Source: Planctomycetota bacterium
GTDB lineage: Bacteria; Planctomycetota; UBA11346
Length of the DNA: 35,924 nt
Assembly: GCA_022841245.1 (NCBI GenBank)
Contig: JALHRW010000030.1
Location: forward strand, 1 to 35,924
Direction: 5' to 3'
The notes below the pieces were generated by a model, which worked only from the letters and a program-made list of their open reading frames with translations, was not told the DNA's origin and did no database searches. Every line of letters begins with the position of its first letter. The first letter of the stretch is position 1. Positions 1-7,351 of the stretch are shown in pieces. A program made the position numbers and the translations under genes.

Positions 1-25
1 CGAGATCGAGGCCGAGGATGCGCAT
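1..25 (-). CDS. 5' end of a leftward gene (cut by window edge)
   Basis: Read leftwards from an ATG at 25-23, the frame gives Met-Arg-Ile-Leu-Gly-Leu-Asp-Leu before the window ends. A good Shine-Dalgarno (AAGGA, complement of 34-38) sits 8 bases before this ATG, which is the main support for a real start. A strand followed by Gly-Leu-Asp is how several RNase H/actin-fold proteins begin, for example RuvC or RuvX/YqgF Holliday-junction enzymes. Eight residues are far too few to assign the family, so no product is named. Confidence 0.45.
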
Positions 26-111
26 GCCGGGGTTCCTTGGGGGTTACAACCCCTAGGTTTCTCCCACCGTCCGGTGGGCCAAGGGGCTCGAGGGGCCCCG
101 GCTCATGTCTA
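26..111. other. Non-coding spacer with short GC-rich hairpins
   Basis: This is the upstream region of the leftward partial gene. It holds a small palindrome around 40-53 (GGGGTTACAACCCC), a perfect CCCACC/GGTGGG hairpin at 63-78, and a run with GGGG...CCCC pairing at 83-99. No convincing coding frame: the short frames here are low-complexity and run through the neighbouring repeat. A promoter for the leftward gene should lie here, but I could not pick a convincing -35/-10 pair. Confidence 0.4.
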
Positions 112-197
112 CTTTGTCGGACTTCGATGTCGTCGCATCCGCTCCGACATCGTGGGCGGATGGCTTCGCCATTGTATCCGCCCACCAGCCCTCGGCG
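112..197. repeat. Structured intergenic repeat, copy 1
   Basis: An 86-base element that recurs at 32521-32608 with 81 of 88 aligned positions identical. It can fold into two stems. Stem 1 is CGATGTCG (125-132) with CGACATCG (145-152) around a 12-base loop. Stem 2 is TGGGCGGAT (153-161) with ATCCGCCCA (176-184), capped by GGC-TTC-GCC (162-170) and a 5-base bulge ATTGT (171-175). The differences from copy 2 keep both stems paired. It lies between the 3' end of aat and the start of the leftward partial gene. Function unknown: a REP-like element or a structured RNA are both possible, and the near-symmetry leaves the strand undecided. Confidence 0.8.
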
Positions 198-220
198 GCC
201 GGTCCTCGCTGCCGCTGCGG

Positions 221-237
221 CCAGGGCTGCGCCCTGG
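221..237 (-). terminator. Hairpin just after aat; possible terminator
   Basis: A perfect 7-bp stem (CCAGGGC 221-227, GCCCTGG 231-237) with a TGC loop begins three bases past the aat stop codon. It has no following T-tract in the direction of aat transcription, so it is not a classical intrinsic terminator. It may slow polymerase or protect the 3' end. Confidence 0.35.
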
Positions 238-240
238 ACC

Positions 241-846
241 CTACCAAGACAAAGGCGAAATGGCCGCCTCCAGCAACCGGGCGTACTCGCGGTCGCTGAT
301 CTCGTAGGCGCCGAAGCGCTCCATGTGCGGAGTCTGCTGCTGGCAGTCGAGCAGGACGAAACCTTTGGCGCGCAGGAGGGTGACGAGTTCGACGACGCAG
401 GCCTTCGAGGCATCAGGAGCGCGGTGGAACATGCTCTCGCCGCAGAAGCACGAGCCGAGGACCAGGCCGTAGAGCCCGCCGACCAGCGCGCCGGACGCGT
501 CCCAGGCCTCGACCGAGTGGGCGTGCCCCTGGCGATGCAGCTCCGTGTACAGCGCCTCGACGTCGTGGCTGATCCAGGTCTGCTCGCGTTCGGCGCAGGC
601 GGCGATGACGGCGGGGAAGCAGCGGTCGACGGTGATGCGGTAGGGCTGCTTGCGCAGCACCTTGGCCAGGCTGCGCGGGACGGCGAAGCGGTCCCAGGTG
701 ATCACCGCCCGGCGGTTCGGCCGGTACCAGGCGAGCGGTCCGCCGCGCGCCTCGGCCATGGGGAAGCAGCGCATGCGGTACGCCGCCAGCACGGTGTCGG
801 GGGTTACGGGGTGGCCGTCGACGTCGCGGACGATGACCTCAGCCAT
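241..846 (-). CDS. aat: Leucyl/phenylalanyl-tRNA--protein transferase
   Basis: Transfers Leu or Phe from charged tRNA to proteins with N-terminal Lys or Arg, marking them for ClpS/ClpAP degradation (bacterial N-end rule); cytosolic. The 201 residues carry the family signatures in order: an FPM strand near the N-terminus, W-Y-R-P-N-R-R, HSVEAW, LVGGLYG, GESMF followed by ASKA, LLDCQ, and the C-terminal H-x3-FGA-x3-S-x-R-x2-Y. Length is slightly under the E. coli enzyme (about 234), the shortfall being in the N-terminal region. The start codon lies inside the 3' end of gph (8-base overlap), so the two are probably translated in series from one leftward transcript. Confidence 0.95.
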   Translation of the reverse strand: MAEVIVRDVDGHPVTPDTVLAAYRMRCFPMAEARGGPLAWYRPNRRAVITWDRFAVPRSLAKVLRKQPYRITVDRCFPAVIAACAEREQTWISHDVEALYTELHRQGHAHSVEAWDASGALVGGLYGLVLGSCFCGESMFHRAPDASKACVVELVTLLRAKGFVLLDCQQQTPHMERFGAYEISDREYARLLEAAISPLSW

Positions 847-1465
847 CGATCAGCGCCACGATCTCGCGGGGGTGGGTGGCCTCGGCTACGGCCGTGACCC
901 CGTCGCGCTGGCCGAAACCCCAGGTGCAATGCACCGCCCGGACACCGGCTGCCGCGGCTGCCTGCAGATCCGTATGGTGGTCGCCGATCATCCAGGCCGA
1001 TGCCGGAGCGGCGGCAAGCTCCTGCATCAACTCGTGCAGCATGGTCGGATCGGGCTTCTTCGCCCCTTCACCGCCGCGCAGGCCGTCGATATGCAGGCCG
1101 AGTTGGTCCAGCAGCGGGCGGGCGAACACGGCAGGCTTGTTGGTCGCGACCGCGATCAGCCAGCCGCGTCGGCGCAGCTCGGCCAGCATCTCGCTGATGC
1201 CGGGGTAGGCGGCGGTGTGGGCGGTCAGGCGGGTGGCGTAGTCGGCGCGGAAGGCTTCCATCGCCCGCCGGCGCGCCGCCTCGTCGCAGCCCGGGGTCAG
1301 ACGTTCGATCAGCTTGCCGGCGCCGTCGCCGATCATCGGCACGATGTCGGCCACCTGGATCGGCGGCAGGCCGAGGGCGGCGCGCGCGGCGTTGCCGGCA
1401 TCGGCGAGGTCGCGGCGGCTATCGACCAGGGTGCCGTCAAGGTCGAAGATGGCGAGGCGGCGCAT
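839..1465 (-). CDS. gph: HAD hydrolase, phosphoglycolate phosphatase-like
   Basis: Probably dephosphorylates 2-phosphoglycolate or a similar small phosphoester. The 208-residue product opens with FDLDGTLVDS (HAD motif I, nucleophile Asp), has a helical cap, then ATNKP (motif II Thr), the Lys in GAKKPDP (motif III), and MIGDHHTDLQAAAAAG (motif IV acidic pair). That arrangement is the Gph/PgmB subfamily. The frame stays open 21 codons further upstream, but the ATG at 1465 places motif I right at the N-terminus as in relatives, so I chose it. No strong Shine-Dalgarno is visible. First gene of the leftward gph-aat pair. Substrate is inferred from family only. Confidence 0.88.
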   Translation of the reverse strand: MRRLAIFDLDGTLVDSRRDLADAGNAARAALGLPPIQVADIVPMIGDGAGKLIERLTPGCDEAARRRAMEAFRADYATRLTAHTAAYPGISEMLAELRRRGWLIAVATNKPAVFARPLLDQLGLHIDGLRGGEGAKKPDPTMLHELMQELAAAPASAWMIGDHHTDLQAAAAAGVRAVHCTWGFGQRDGVTAVAEATHPREIVALIDG

Positions 1466-1536
1466 GCACCGACGCTGCAGATGCCGGGCGCGAGTCCAGT
1501 CTGGACGTAGCGCCGCCCGCCCGACCATGCCGACCC

Positions 1537-2382
1537 ATGGCCCAGTTCCCCCGTCGCGACTACAGCGGCCCGCCGCGCAAGCCGCCCGTCTCCGCCGATC
1601 CCGCTCCTGCCGCCCATACCGCGTGGGAGGGCCAGGCGGGCTGGTACGACAAGCATCAGGGCGATGGAGGGGCCGACCTCTACCAGACCGTGCTCCTGCC
1701 GGCGGTGCTCAAGCGGCTGTCGGCGAAGAAGGGCCAGCGCGTGCTCGACGTTGGCAGCGGCCAGGGCGTGCTCGGCCGTGCCCTGGCCCATCTCGGCGTG
1801 GACGCGGTCGGCGTCGAGGCCAGCCCCAGCCTGGTGGCTGCGGCGCAGGGCCGGGCCGGCGCGCACGAGAAGTACGTGCTTGGCGATGCCCGTGATCTCG
1901 CCGCCGCGCTGCCGGGCCAGGCCTTCGACCATGCCGCCGCGCTGATGGTGCTGCAGGACCTGGAACCGATCCTGCCGGTGATGCAGGGGGTGGCGAAGAT
2001 GCTCGCCCCCGGCGGCCGCTTCGTCATCGCCCTCACCCATCCCTGCTTCCGCCAGCCCAAGCGCAGCGCCTGGGGCTGGGATGATGACCGGCGCCAGCAG
2101 TATCGCCGCATCGACGGCTACCTGTCGATGTACCAGACGCGCATCGCCACCCACCCCGGCGCCCTGCCCGGCACGCCCGAGGCGGCGCTGCAGACGGTCA
2201 GCACGCATCGTCCGCTGGCCGCCTATATCGAGGCGGCCGGCGCCGCCGGCCTCGGCATCACCGGCTGCGACGAACTGACCAACCCGCGCCGCGGCACCAA
2301 GGGCACGCGCTTCGCTGCCGAGGACCTCGCGGCCAAGGAGATCCCGCTGTTCCTGGTGCTGACGGCGGTGCGCCTGCGGTGA
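1537..2382 (+). CDS. SAM-dependent class I methyltransferase
   Basis: A 281-residue cytosolic methyltransferase. After a proline-rich N-terminus (about residues 1-28) comes the Rossmann fold: VLDVGSGQGVLGRAL (motif I, SAM-binding glycine loop), GVEASP (motif II acidic residue), GDARDL, then LAPGGRFVIALTHPCF (post-motif strand). The THPCF ending resembles small-molecule and ubiquinone/menaquinone-type methyltransferases of the Methyltransf_11/25 families, but the substrate cannot be read from sequence. It starts the forward three-gene unit: its TGA overlaps the GTG of the DUF455 gene by 4 bases, implying coupled translation. Confidence 0.85.
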   Translation: MAQFPRRDYSGPPRKPPVSADPAPAAHTAWEGQAGWYDKHQGDGGADLYQTVLLPAVLKRLSAKKGQRVLDVGSGQGVLGRALAHLGVDAVGVEASPSLVAAAQGRAGAHEKYVLGDARDLAAALPGQAFDHAAALMVLQDLEPILPVMQGVAKMLAPGGRFVIALTHPCFRQPKRSAWGWDDDRRQQYRRIDGYLSMYQTRIATHPGALPGTPEAALQTVSTHRPLAAYIEAAGAAGLGITGCDELTNPRRGTKGTRFAAEDLAAKEIPLFLVLTAVRLR

Positions 2383-3176
2383 CCTTCGCCGCCGGCCTGC
2401 TGGCGGCGATCGCCGCGCCGACCGCTTCAGCCAAGGACGCGGTCCTGGCTGGCCTGGTCCCGTGCAACGGCGCGAGCTGGGAGATGCCGGCGTTGCCGAC
2501 GCGTCCTGGTCGACCTCCGGGCGTCTGCGAAGGGGCGGCGAAGCGCCGCCGCCAGGGAGTCGACAGCCCGACCGGCCTGCGCCGCTTCCTGCACGCCATC
2601 TGGCACATCGAACTCGAGGCCATCGACCTCGCCTGCGTGCTGTCCCTGCGCGGTTCCGGCATGCCCGCCGAGTTCCATGCCGACTGCGTGCGCGTCGCCC
2701 GCGAAGAAGTGGTGCATGCCGGCCTGCTGGAGACCTGGCTGACCGCCAACGGCCATCCGCCGGGCAGCGAGCCGGTGCATCACCGGTTGTGGGATGCTGC
2801 GGTCGCCTGCCGCGATCTCGGCGAGCAACTGGTGGTGGTGCCGCGCTTCCTCGAAGCGCGCGGCCTCGACGTCAACGCCGGTTTGCTGCCGCGCGTCACC
2901 GATCCCGGCGCGCACGCCGCGCTGGAACGCATCTATCGCGACGAGATCGGCCATGTCGGCACCGGCACGCGCTGGCACCGCTGGTGGTGCGACCGCCAGG
3001 GGCTCGATCCGGAGGCACACTTCGCCGCCGTCGTGCACGCCGACTTCGCCGACCAGCTGCCCAGTCCGTGGGCGCTCGACCGTCCCGGCCGGGTCGCCGC
3101 TGGCTTCACCGAGGGCGAATTGGCGATCCTCGCTGGCATCCCCGCACCAGTCCCCAGCCTCGGACCACCGACATGA
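2379..3176 (+). CDS. DUF455 ferritin-like protein
   Basis: A 265-residue member of the DUF455 (PF04305) ferritin-like helical family. The four-helix di-metal pattern is visible: AIWHIELEAIDL (Glu and His on helix 1), REEVVHAG (EExxH), a central helix with RFLEARGLDVN, and YRDEIGHV (DExxH). This suggests an oxidising or oxygen-activating di-iron centre; the reaction for this family is not established to my knowledge. The GTG start at 2379 sits in the 4-base overlap with the methyltransferase stop; the first 60 or so residues are low-complexity and outside the domain. The 3' end overlaps the DHH gene by ATGA. Context suggests a modification or detoxification step with the methyltransferase, which is inference. 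Confidence 0.85.
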   Translation: MTFAAGLLAAIAAPTASAKDAVLAGLVPCNGASWEMPALPTRPGRPPGVCEGAAKRRRQGVDSPTGLRRFLHAIWHIELEAIDLACVLSLRGSGMPAEFHADCVRVAREEVVHAGLLETWLTANGHPPGSEPVHHRLWDAAVACRDLGEQLVVVPRFLEARGLDVNAGLLPRVTDPGAHAALERIYRDEIGHVGTGTRWHRWWCDRQGLDPEAHFAAVVHADFADQLPSPWALDRPGRVAAGFTEGELAILAGIPAPVPSLGPPT

Positions 3177-4156
3177 AGCGCCCCAACTACCTCGCCGCCG
3201 CCCGCGCCATCGCCGACGCCGCCGACATCGTCCTGACCACGCACATCAACAGCGACGCCGACGGCATCGGCACCTCGCTGGCGCTGGCCATCGCGCTGGA
3301 GCGCCTGGGCAAGCGCGTGCGCTTCGCCTGCCCGACCAGGCCAGCCTCGATCTATGCCTTCCTGCCGCGTTTCGGCATGGCGCAGACCATCGACACGGAG
3401 GTGGCGGCCAAGGCCATGCCGGCCTGCGATCTGCTGCTCTCCAGCGACTGCGGCGATCGCAAGCGGCTCGGCGCGTGCTCGCACATCCCGCACGGCAAGC
3501 TGCTCAACCTCGACCACCACGTGACCAATGATCGCTTCGGCGATCTCAACCTGGTCGACGAGGTGGCGACCTGCAGCGGCATGGTGGCGGCGAAGCTGCT
3601 CGACCGGCTCGACGTCGACCTCGACCGCGAGATCGCCGACAATCTCTACGCTACCCTGGTCTTCGACACCGGGCGGTTCATGCATTCGAACACCGACGCG
3701 GCTGCCTTCCGCTTCGCCGCCCGGCTGGCCGACCTCGGGGTCGACGTCTCGGCGATCAATCGCGCCCTGACCTACACCAAGAAGCCGCACGACCTCGCGG
3801 TGACCCGCCTGGGCATCGAGCGCCTGCGCGTCGACGAGCAGGAGCCGCGCCTGGCCGGCATCGCCCTGTCGAAAGAGGACATCGCCGCAGTGGGTGAGCC
3901 AGAGGATTGGGGCGAGATGGTCGACATACCGCGCTCGCTGGCCGGCAATCAGGTCGCCTACCTCATGCGCGAATCGAAGGACGGCACCATGACGCGGGTG
4001 AGCATGCGCTCCAATCCGCCGTTCCAGGTTGCGCCGGTGGCGCAGGCCTTCGGCGGCGGCGGCCATCTGCAAGCGGCCGGCGCGACCTTCCCCGGTTCTC
4101 TCGCCGAGTGCCTGCGCGAGATGATCCCGCGCCTGCGCCGGCAGCTGCACGACTGA
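3173..4156 (+). CDS. DHH/DHHA1 phosphoesterase (NrnA-like)
   Basis: A 327-residue DHH-family phosphoesterase, likely a nanoRNase and/or pAp phosphatase of the NrnA type, which degrades 2-5 nt RNAs and recycles 3'-phosphoadenosine 5'-phosphate. Metal ligands are in place: H24-x-N26-x-D28-x-D30-G, D92 in SSDCGD, the D114-H115-H116 triad, and D in VFDTGRF. The C-terminal DHHA1 domain ends in the nucleic-acid-binding GGGGHLQAAGA loop. Length fits NrnA (about 310-340). The ATG lies in a 4-base overlap with the DUF455 stop; it is last in the unit and is followed by a long inverted repeat. The split between RNase and phosphatase activity is not visible in sequence. Confidence 0.9.
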   Translation: MKRPNYLAAARAIADAADIVLTTHINSDADGIGTSLALAIALERLGKRVRFACPTRPASIYAFLPRFGMAQTIDTEVAAKAMPACDLLLSSDCGDRKRLGACSHIPHGKLLNLDHHVTNDRFGDLNLVDEVATCSGMVAAKLLDRLDVDLDREIADNLYATLVFDTGRFMHSNTDAAAFRFAARLADLGVDVSAINRALTYTKKPHDLAVTRLGIERLRVDEQEPRLAGIALSKEDIAAVGEPEDWGEMVDIPRSLAGNQVAYLMRESKDGTMTRVSMRSNPPFQVAPVAQAFGGGGHLQAAGATFPGSLAECLREMIPRLRRQLHD

Positions 4157-4169
4157 GCCTCAATGCCGC

Positions 4170-4317
4170 AGTTCGTGGTTCGTGGTTCGTGGTTCGTGGT
4201 TGGATATGCCGGAGTTACCGGATCCGGGTCGTTCACCTCCTGGGTGACCCCGGGAACGGAGCGACCAGGGTCGTATGTCGCTGCGGAACCACGAACCACG
4301 AACCGCGAACTACGAAC
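4170..4317. repeat. Long inverted repeat built from TTCGTGG tandem units
   Basis: The left arm (4170-4201) is about four tandem copies of the heptamer TTCGTGG; the right arm (4285-4317) is the reverse complement, CCACGAA units, the last ones degenerate (CCGCGAA, CTACGAA). Between them lie a perfect palindrome CCGGATCCGG (4218-4227) and weaker pairing of GGTCG (4227-4231) with CGACC (4261-4265). The whole could fold into a cruciform or long RNA hairpin. It fills most of the 186-base gap between the DHH gene and tilS. No terminator T-tract and no transposase are seen. Confidence 0.8.
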
Positions 4318-4342
4318 GCAATTGCGACTGCGAGGCTGAGCC

Positions 4343-5266
4343 GTGCTGCGCCTGCCCAGCGACCTGGCCGACGGCGCGACCGTCGTCGCTGCGGTCAGCG
4401 GCGGGGCGGACAGCGTGGCGCTGCTCGGCATGCTGGCCGGCTGCGGGCGCTACCGCGTGGTGTGCTGGCATCTCGACCATCAACTGCGAGCCGCTTCAAG
4501 CGATGACGCTGCCTTCGTCGCCGAGCTGGCCGCCAAGCTGAGCGTGCCATTCGTCGGTGAAGCGGCTGACGTCCGGGCGGCGATGCGTGGTGATGGGCTG
4601 GAAGAGGCGGCACGTCGCGTGCGCTACGCGCTGCTCACCGCAGCCTGCCAGCGCCTCGGCGCAAGCGCGGCCTGCACCGCACACCATCGCGATGATCAGG
4701 CCGAAACCGCGCTGCTGCAGATCCTGCGCGGCTGCGGTCCGGAAGGGCCGGGCGGCATCGCCGCCGAACGCGCACTGGCGCCAGGCGTTCGCTTGCTGCG
4801 ACCGCTCCTCCACGCCGGCCGAACCGATCTCGTCGCCTGGTGCCGGAGCAACGACTTCGCCTGGCGCGAAGATGCCAGCAACGCCGATCCCGCCTTCTCC
4901 CGCAATCGCCTGCGCCACCACGTCCTGCCGGAGTGGGAGCGACGTTGCCCCGGCATCGGCGAGGCGCTGGCCGGCATGGCCGAGCAGGGGGGGCGGACGC
5001 GCCAGGCGGCGATGACCCGCGCTGCGGGCATCATCGGCACGGGTTCCGCTCCGGTCGCCGCCCTGCAGACCCTCGACGCCGAGGCCCGTGCTGCCGCCTG
5101 GCGCGGACTCTGCGCGCAGTTCGGCATCCCTGCCGACCGTGGTCGGCTGCGTCGGCTCGACGATCTGCTGCATGGCGCGCCGGGGCGGCGCCTGCGCCTT
5201 GGTCCTTGGCTGCTGTTGCGCCGGGCACGCCTGCTGACCTGGGCCGTAGAGCCTGGGCGGAAGTGA
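4343..5266 (+). CDS. tilS: tRNA(Ile)-lysidine synthase
   Basis: Joins lysine to the wobble cytidine of tRNA-Ile(CAU) using ATP, making lysidine so the tRNA reads AUA; essential and cytosolic. The PP-loop SGGADS is at residues 19-24, followed by HLDHQLR, ARRVRY, and the typical TAHHRDDQAETALLQILRG segment and SRNRLRHHVLPEW. At 307 residues it is much shorter than E. coli TilS (about 430): it has the catalytic domain and a reduced second domain but no clear full C-terminal TilS_C domain. The GTG start has a weak GAGG (4332-4335) 7 bases upstream; the next in-frame starts would cut into the PP-loop. Confidence 0.92.
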   Translation: MLRLPSDLADGATVVAAVSGGADSVALLGMLAGCGRYRVVCWHLDHQLRAASSDDAAFVAELAAKLSVPFVGEAADVRAAMRGDGLEEAARRVRYALLTAACQRLGASAACTAHHRDDQAETALLQILRGCGPEGPGGIAAERALAPGVRLLRPLLHAGRTDLVAWCRSNDFAWREDASNADPAFSRNRLRHHVLPEWERRCPGIGEALAGMAEQGGRTRQAAMTRAAGIIGTGSAPVAALQTLDAEARAAAWRGLCAQFGIPADRGRLRRLDDLLHGAPGRRLRLGPWLLLRRARLLTWAVEPGRK

Positions 5267-5297
5267 CGTTCCCCTCGCCGAGGCGGTGCGAAGATCC

Positions 5298-6311
5298 ATG
5301 GCCATGCGGCTGACCCTCGCCATCCTCGCCTGCCTGCTGATCCTCGGCTGTTCGCAGCCCGAGGCGGCAGTCGCGCCCCCAGCCGCCGGAGCCACCATGC
5401 CTGCTGAAACCGAGCCCGATTGGGCCAACCTCACCGATGCGCAGTGGAAGCAGCGCCTGACACCCGAGCAGTACGACGTACTGCGGCGGCACGGCACCGA
5501 ACCCGCATTTTGCGGCGGTTATTCCACCTTCAAGGCGAACGGCACCGGCACCTATCATTGCTCCGGCTGCGGCCTCCATCTGTTCAACGCCGATACCTCG
5601 TTCAACTCCGGCACCGGCTGGCCGAGCTTCTTCAAGCCGGTCGAAGGCGCAGTCGCCTCGACTGAGGACCGCAGCCACGGCATGCTCCGTACCGAAGTGC
5701 ACTGCGCCCGCTGCAAGGGCCACCTCGGCCACGTCTTCGATGACGGGCCGAAGCCGACCGGCATGCGCTACTGCATCAATGCGGTCTCGCTCGCCTTCCG
5801 TCCGCCGACCGCGGTGGCGACCTTCGGCGCCGGCTGCTTCTGGGGTGTGGAGGCAGTCTTTGCTGCCACGCCTGGGGTGATCGACGCCCAGGTCGGCTAC
5901 ATGGGCGGCACGACCGAGAAGCCGACCTACAAGGAGGTATGCAGCGAAGACACCGGCCACGCCGAGGTGTGCGAGGTGCGCTACGATCCGTCCAAGGTGA
6001 CGTTCGGCCAGCTGCTCACCGTGTTCTTCGAGAACCACGATCCGACCACTCCGAACCGCCAGGGACCGGACGTCGGTCGGCAGTATCGCTCGGCCATCTT
6101 CACCCACGACCAGCAGCAGGCCGAAGCGGCCAAGGCGTTCATCGCCGCAATCGACGCCTCAAACCGCCTGAAGCGCAAGATCGTCACCGAGGTGACCCCG
6201 GCCGCGACCTTCTGGCGCGCCGAGGAGTACCATCAGGACTACTTCGCCAAGCAGGGGCAGTCGTGTCACCGTCCGCACGGGGTGAAGTTCGCGGATCTGG
6301 CGCCGAAGTAG
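5298..6311 (+). CDS. MsrB-MsrA fusion, peptide methionine sulfoxide reductase lipoprotein
   Basis: Repairs both R- and S-methionine sulfoxide in envelope proteins. The 337 residues begin with a signal peptide ending ILGC-S, so Cys18 is probably lipidated, though Leu at -2 is not the best lipobox. MsrB comes first: two zinc CxxC pairs (CSGC and CARC), FNSGTGWPSFF, and RYCIN with the catalytic Cys. MsrA follows: GAGCFWGVEAVF with its catalytic Cys, GYMGG, TGHAE and YHQDYF. The B-then-A order is the reverse of the classic PilB/MsrAB order but occurs in many bacteria. ATG 5298 and 5304 are both possible; a GTG at 5286 is less likely. Confidence 0.92.
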   Translation: MAMRLTLAILACLLILGCSQPEAAVAPPAAGATMPAETEPDWANLTDAQWKQRLTPEQYDVLRRHGTEPAFCGGYSTFKANGTGTYHCSGCGLHLFNADTSFNSGTGWPSFFKPVEGAVASTEDRSHGMLRTEVHCARCKGHLGHVFDDGPKPTGMRYCINAVSLAFRPPTAVATFGAGCFWGVEAVFAATPGVIDAQVGYMGGTTEKPTYKEVCSEDTGHAEVCEVRYDPSKVTFGQLLTVFFENHDPTTPNRQGPDVGRQYRSAIFTHDQQQAEAAKAFIAAIDASNRLKRKIVTEVTPAATFWRAEEYHQDYFAKQGQSCHRPHGVKFADLAPK

Positions 6312-6315
6312 TCTG

Positions 6316-6373
6316 AGGACCATGGGCTTCAGCCCGCGTCGAGGTCTCATCGCGGGCTGAAGCCCGCGGTCCT
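6316..6373. repeat. 23-bp inverted repeat with GGGCTTCAGCCC core
   Basis: Two 23-base arms (6316-6338 and 6351-6373) are reverse complements at 21 of 23 positions, with a 12-base loop. Each arm also contains a smaller palindrome (GGGCTTCAGCCC or GGGCTGAAGCCC). It starts four bases after the msr stop, between that gene and the convergent small gene at 6393, so it may act as a two-way transcription barrier; there is no T-tract. REP-like sequences with this kind of core occur in many genomes. Confidence 0.75.
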
Positions 6374-6392
6374 GAGGCAGATCCTGGGTCGG

Positions 6393-6635
6393 TTAGCGCC
6401 GAGCCGGCGCGTCGTCGAGCAGCGTGACGACGACCCGGTTCGCGCTCTGCGCTACCGTCACGACATGGCCGAGGTCGGCAGCATGGCGCGCACGCAGGGT
6501 CTCTGCCAGGCGGCGGGCGGCCAACGGATCGGGCTCGCCCTTGGCGTCGACGAACTCGTGCGTGTCTACACCACCAATCGACTTGAGATAGTCGACCAGA
6601 TGCGCGGTGACGGGCGAGATCGTCGTTGCGGTCAT
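6393..6635 (-). CDS. Small hypothetical protein
   Basis: An 80-residue product I do not recognise. It is predicted soluble and mixed helix/strand: a helical THLVDYLKSIGG near the N-terminus, an acidic middle (EFVDAKGEPDP), a basic helix (RRLAETLRARH) and a C-terminal strand (VVTVAQSANRVVVTLLDD). No Cys, no signal peptide. The frame runs 11 codons further upstream to 6668; ATG 6635 gives the more natural N-terminus. It sits alone between the inverted repeat at 6316 and the divergent gene at 6761. The alternating hydrophobic strand at the end argues for a real protein, but nothing fixes its role. Confidence 0.5.
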   Translation of the reverse strand: MTATTISPVTAHLVDYLKSIGGVDTHEFVDAKGEPDPLAARRLAETLRARHAADLGHVVTVAQSANRVVVTLLDDAPARR

Positions 6636-6760
6636 GGCCGCATTCTGCGCATCGGGAGCATCTCGCAAGACGGTCGCAGCCTAATCTCTCCACAACGAAG
6701 ATGCGGATCCGACATCCAGAGGAGGGGTTGCCGAGTGGATTCCGTTCCTAACATGGTTCC

Positions 6761-7351
6761 ATGCCCGCTGAAAGCCGCCCCCGCTACGCCAACTTCCCCG
6801 AGAGCGACCCCAAGGTCGTGATCGGCCCGAACATCAACGCAACCTCCGCCAAGCAGCTGTCCCGGCTGTCAATCGGCACCTACGAGATGTCGGTCGCACA
6901 GCAGGAGCGTGGCCAGATCACCTCCGACCTCGCCCGCTCGGCGCTGCACGCCATCGCCAAGGCCGGCGGTCTGACTCTCGAGGCTGGTAAGAGCCGCGAA
7001 TTCGTCGGCTGCTACAGCGCCAAGAACGCCGAAGTCTGCTGGGCGGTGTGGGTGACCACCCCGTTCGAGCCTGGCCAGTCCGCCCACATCGTCTGGGCGA
7101 AGTACACCGAGCTCGCTGGCGAGAAGAAGGTCGGCGTCGCTTTCCGCCTGAACACGGCCTTCACCGTCGATGACATCGGCAACGTCCTGCGCGCGGCGCA
7201 GAAGAACGCCGTCGTCGTCCCAGAAGGCGAGGCCTACGTGCTCAAGGGCAATCCTCCGCCGCGCTTCCAGAAGAAGACCACCGCCGCGGTGCCGGTCGCC
7301 GAGGGCGCCGAGGGCGCCGAAGCCCCCGCCGCCGAGGCGCCGCAGGCCTGA
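6761..7351 (+). CDS. Hypothetical protein with Ala/Glu-rich tail
   Basis: A 196-residue product of no family I recognise. Residues 1-160 look globular (LSRLSIGTYEMSV, a helix, LTLEAGKSREFVGCY, VCWAVWVTTPF), followed by RFQKK and a low-complexity tail of E-G-A and A-P repeats. No signal peptide or membrane segment. A strong AGGAGGGG lies at 6720-6727, but it is 33 bases ahead of ATG 6761 and the only in-frame start near it (TTG 6728) hits a stop at 6749. ATG 6761 therefore has no good Shine-Dalgarno of its own. Its stop overlaps the proposed CTG start of rlmN, so the two are probably cotranscribed. Confidence 0.75.
   Translation: MPAESRPRYANFPESDPKVVIGPNINATSAKQLSRLSIGTYEMSVAQQERGQITSDLARSALHAIAKAGGLTLEAGKSREFVGCYSAKNAEVCWAVWVTTPFEPGQSAHIVWAKYTELAGEKKVGVAFRLNTAFTVDDIGNVLRAAQKNAVVVPEGEAYVLKGNPPPRFQKKTTAAVPVAEGAEGAEAPAAEAPQA

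Noticed and set aside
53..247. Short minus-strand frame over repeat copy 1 (and similar ones over copy 2)
   Set aside because: The two copies read as protein only in part. Their differences keep stem pairing rather than a reading frame, since single-base insertions shift the frame.
4170..4317. CRISPR-like array
   Set aside because: The 7-base units are contiguous, with no spacers, and inverted in the second half; no cas genes are nearby.
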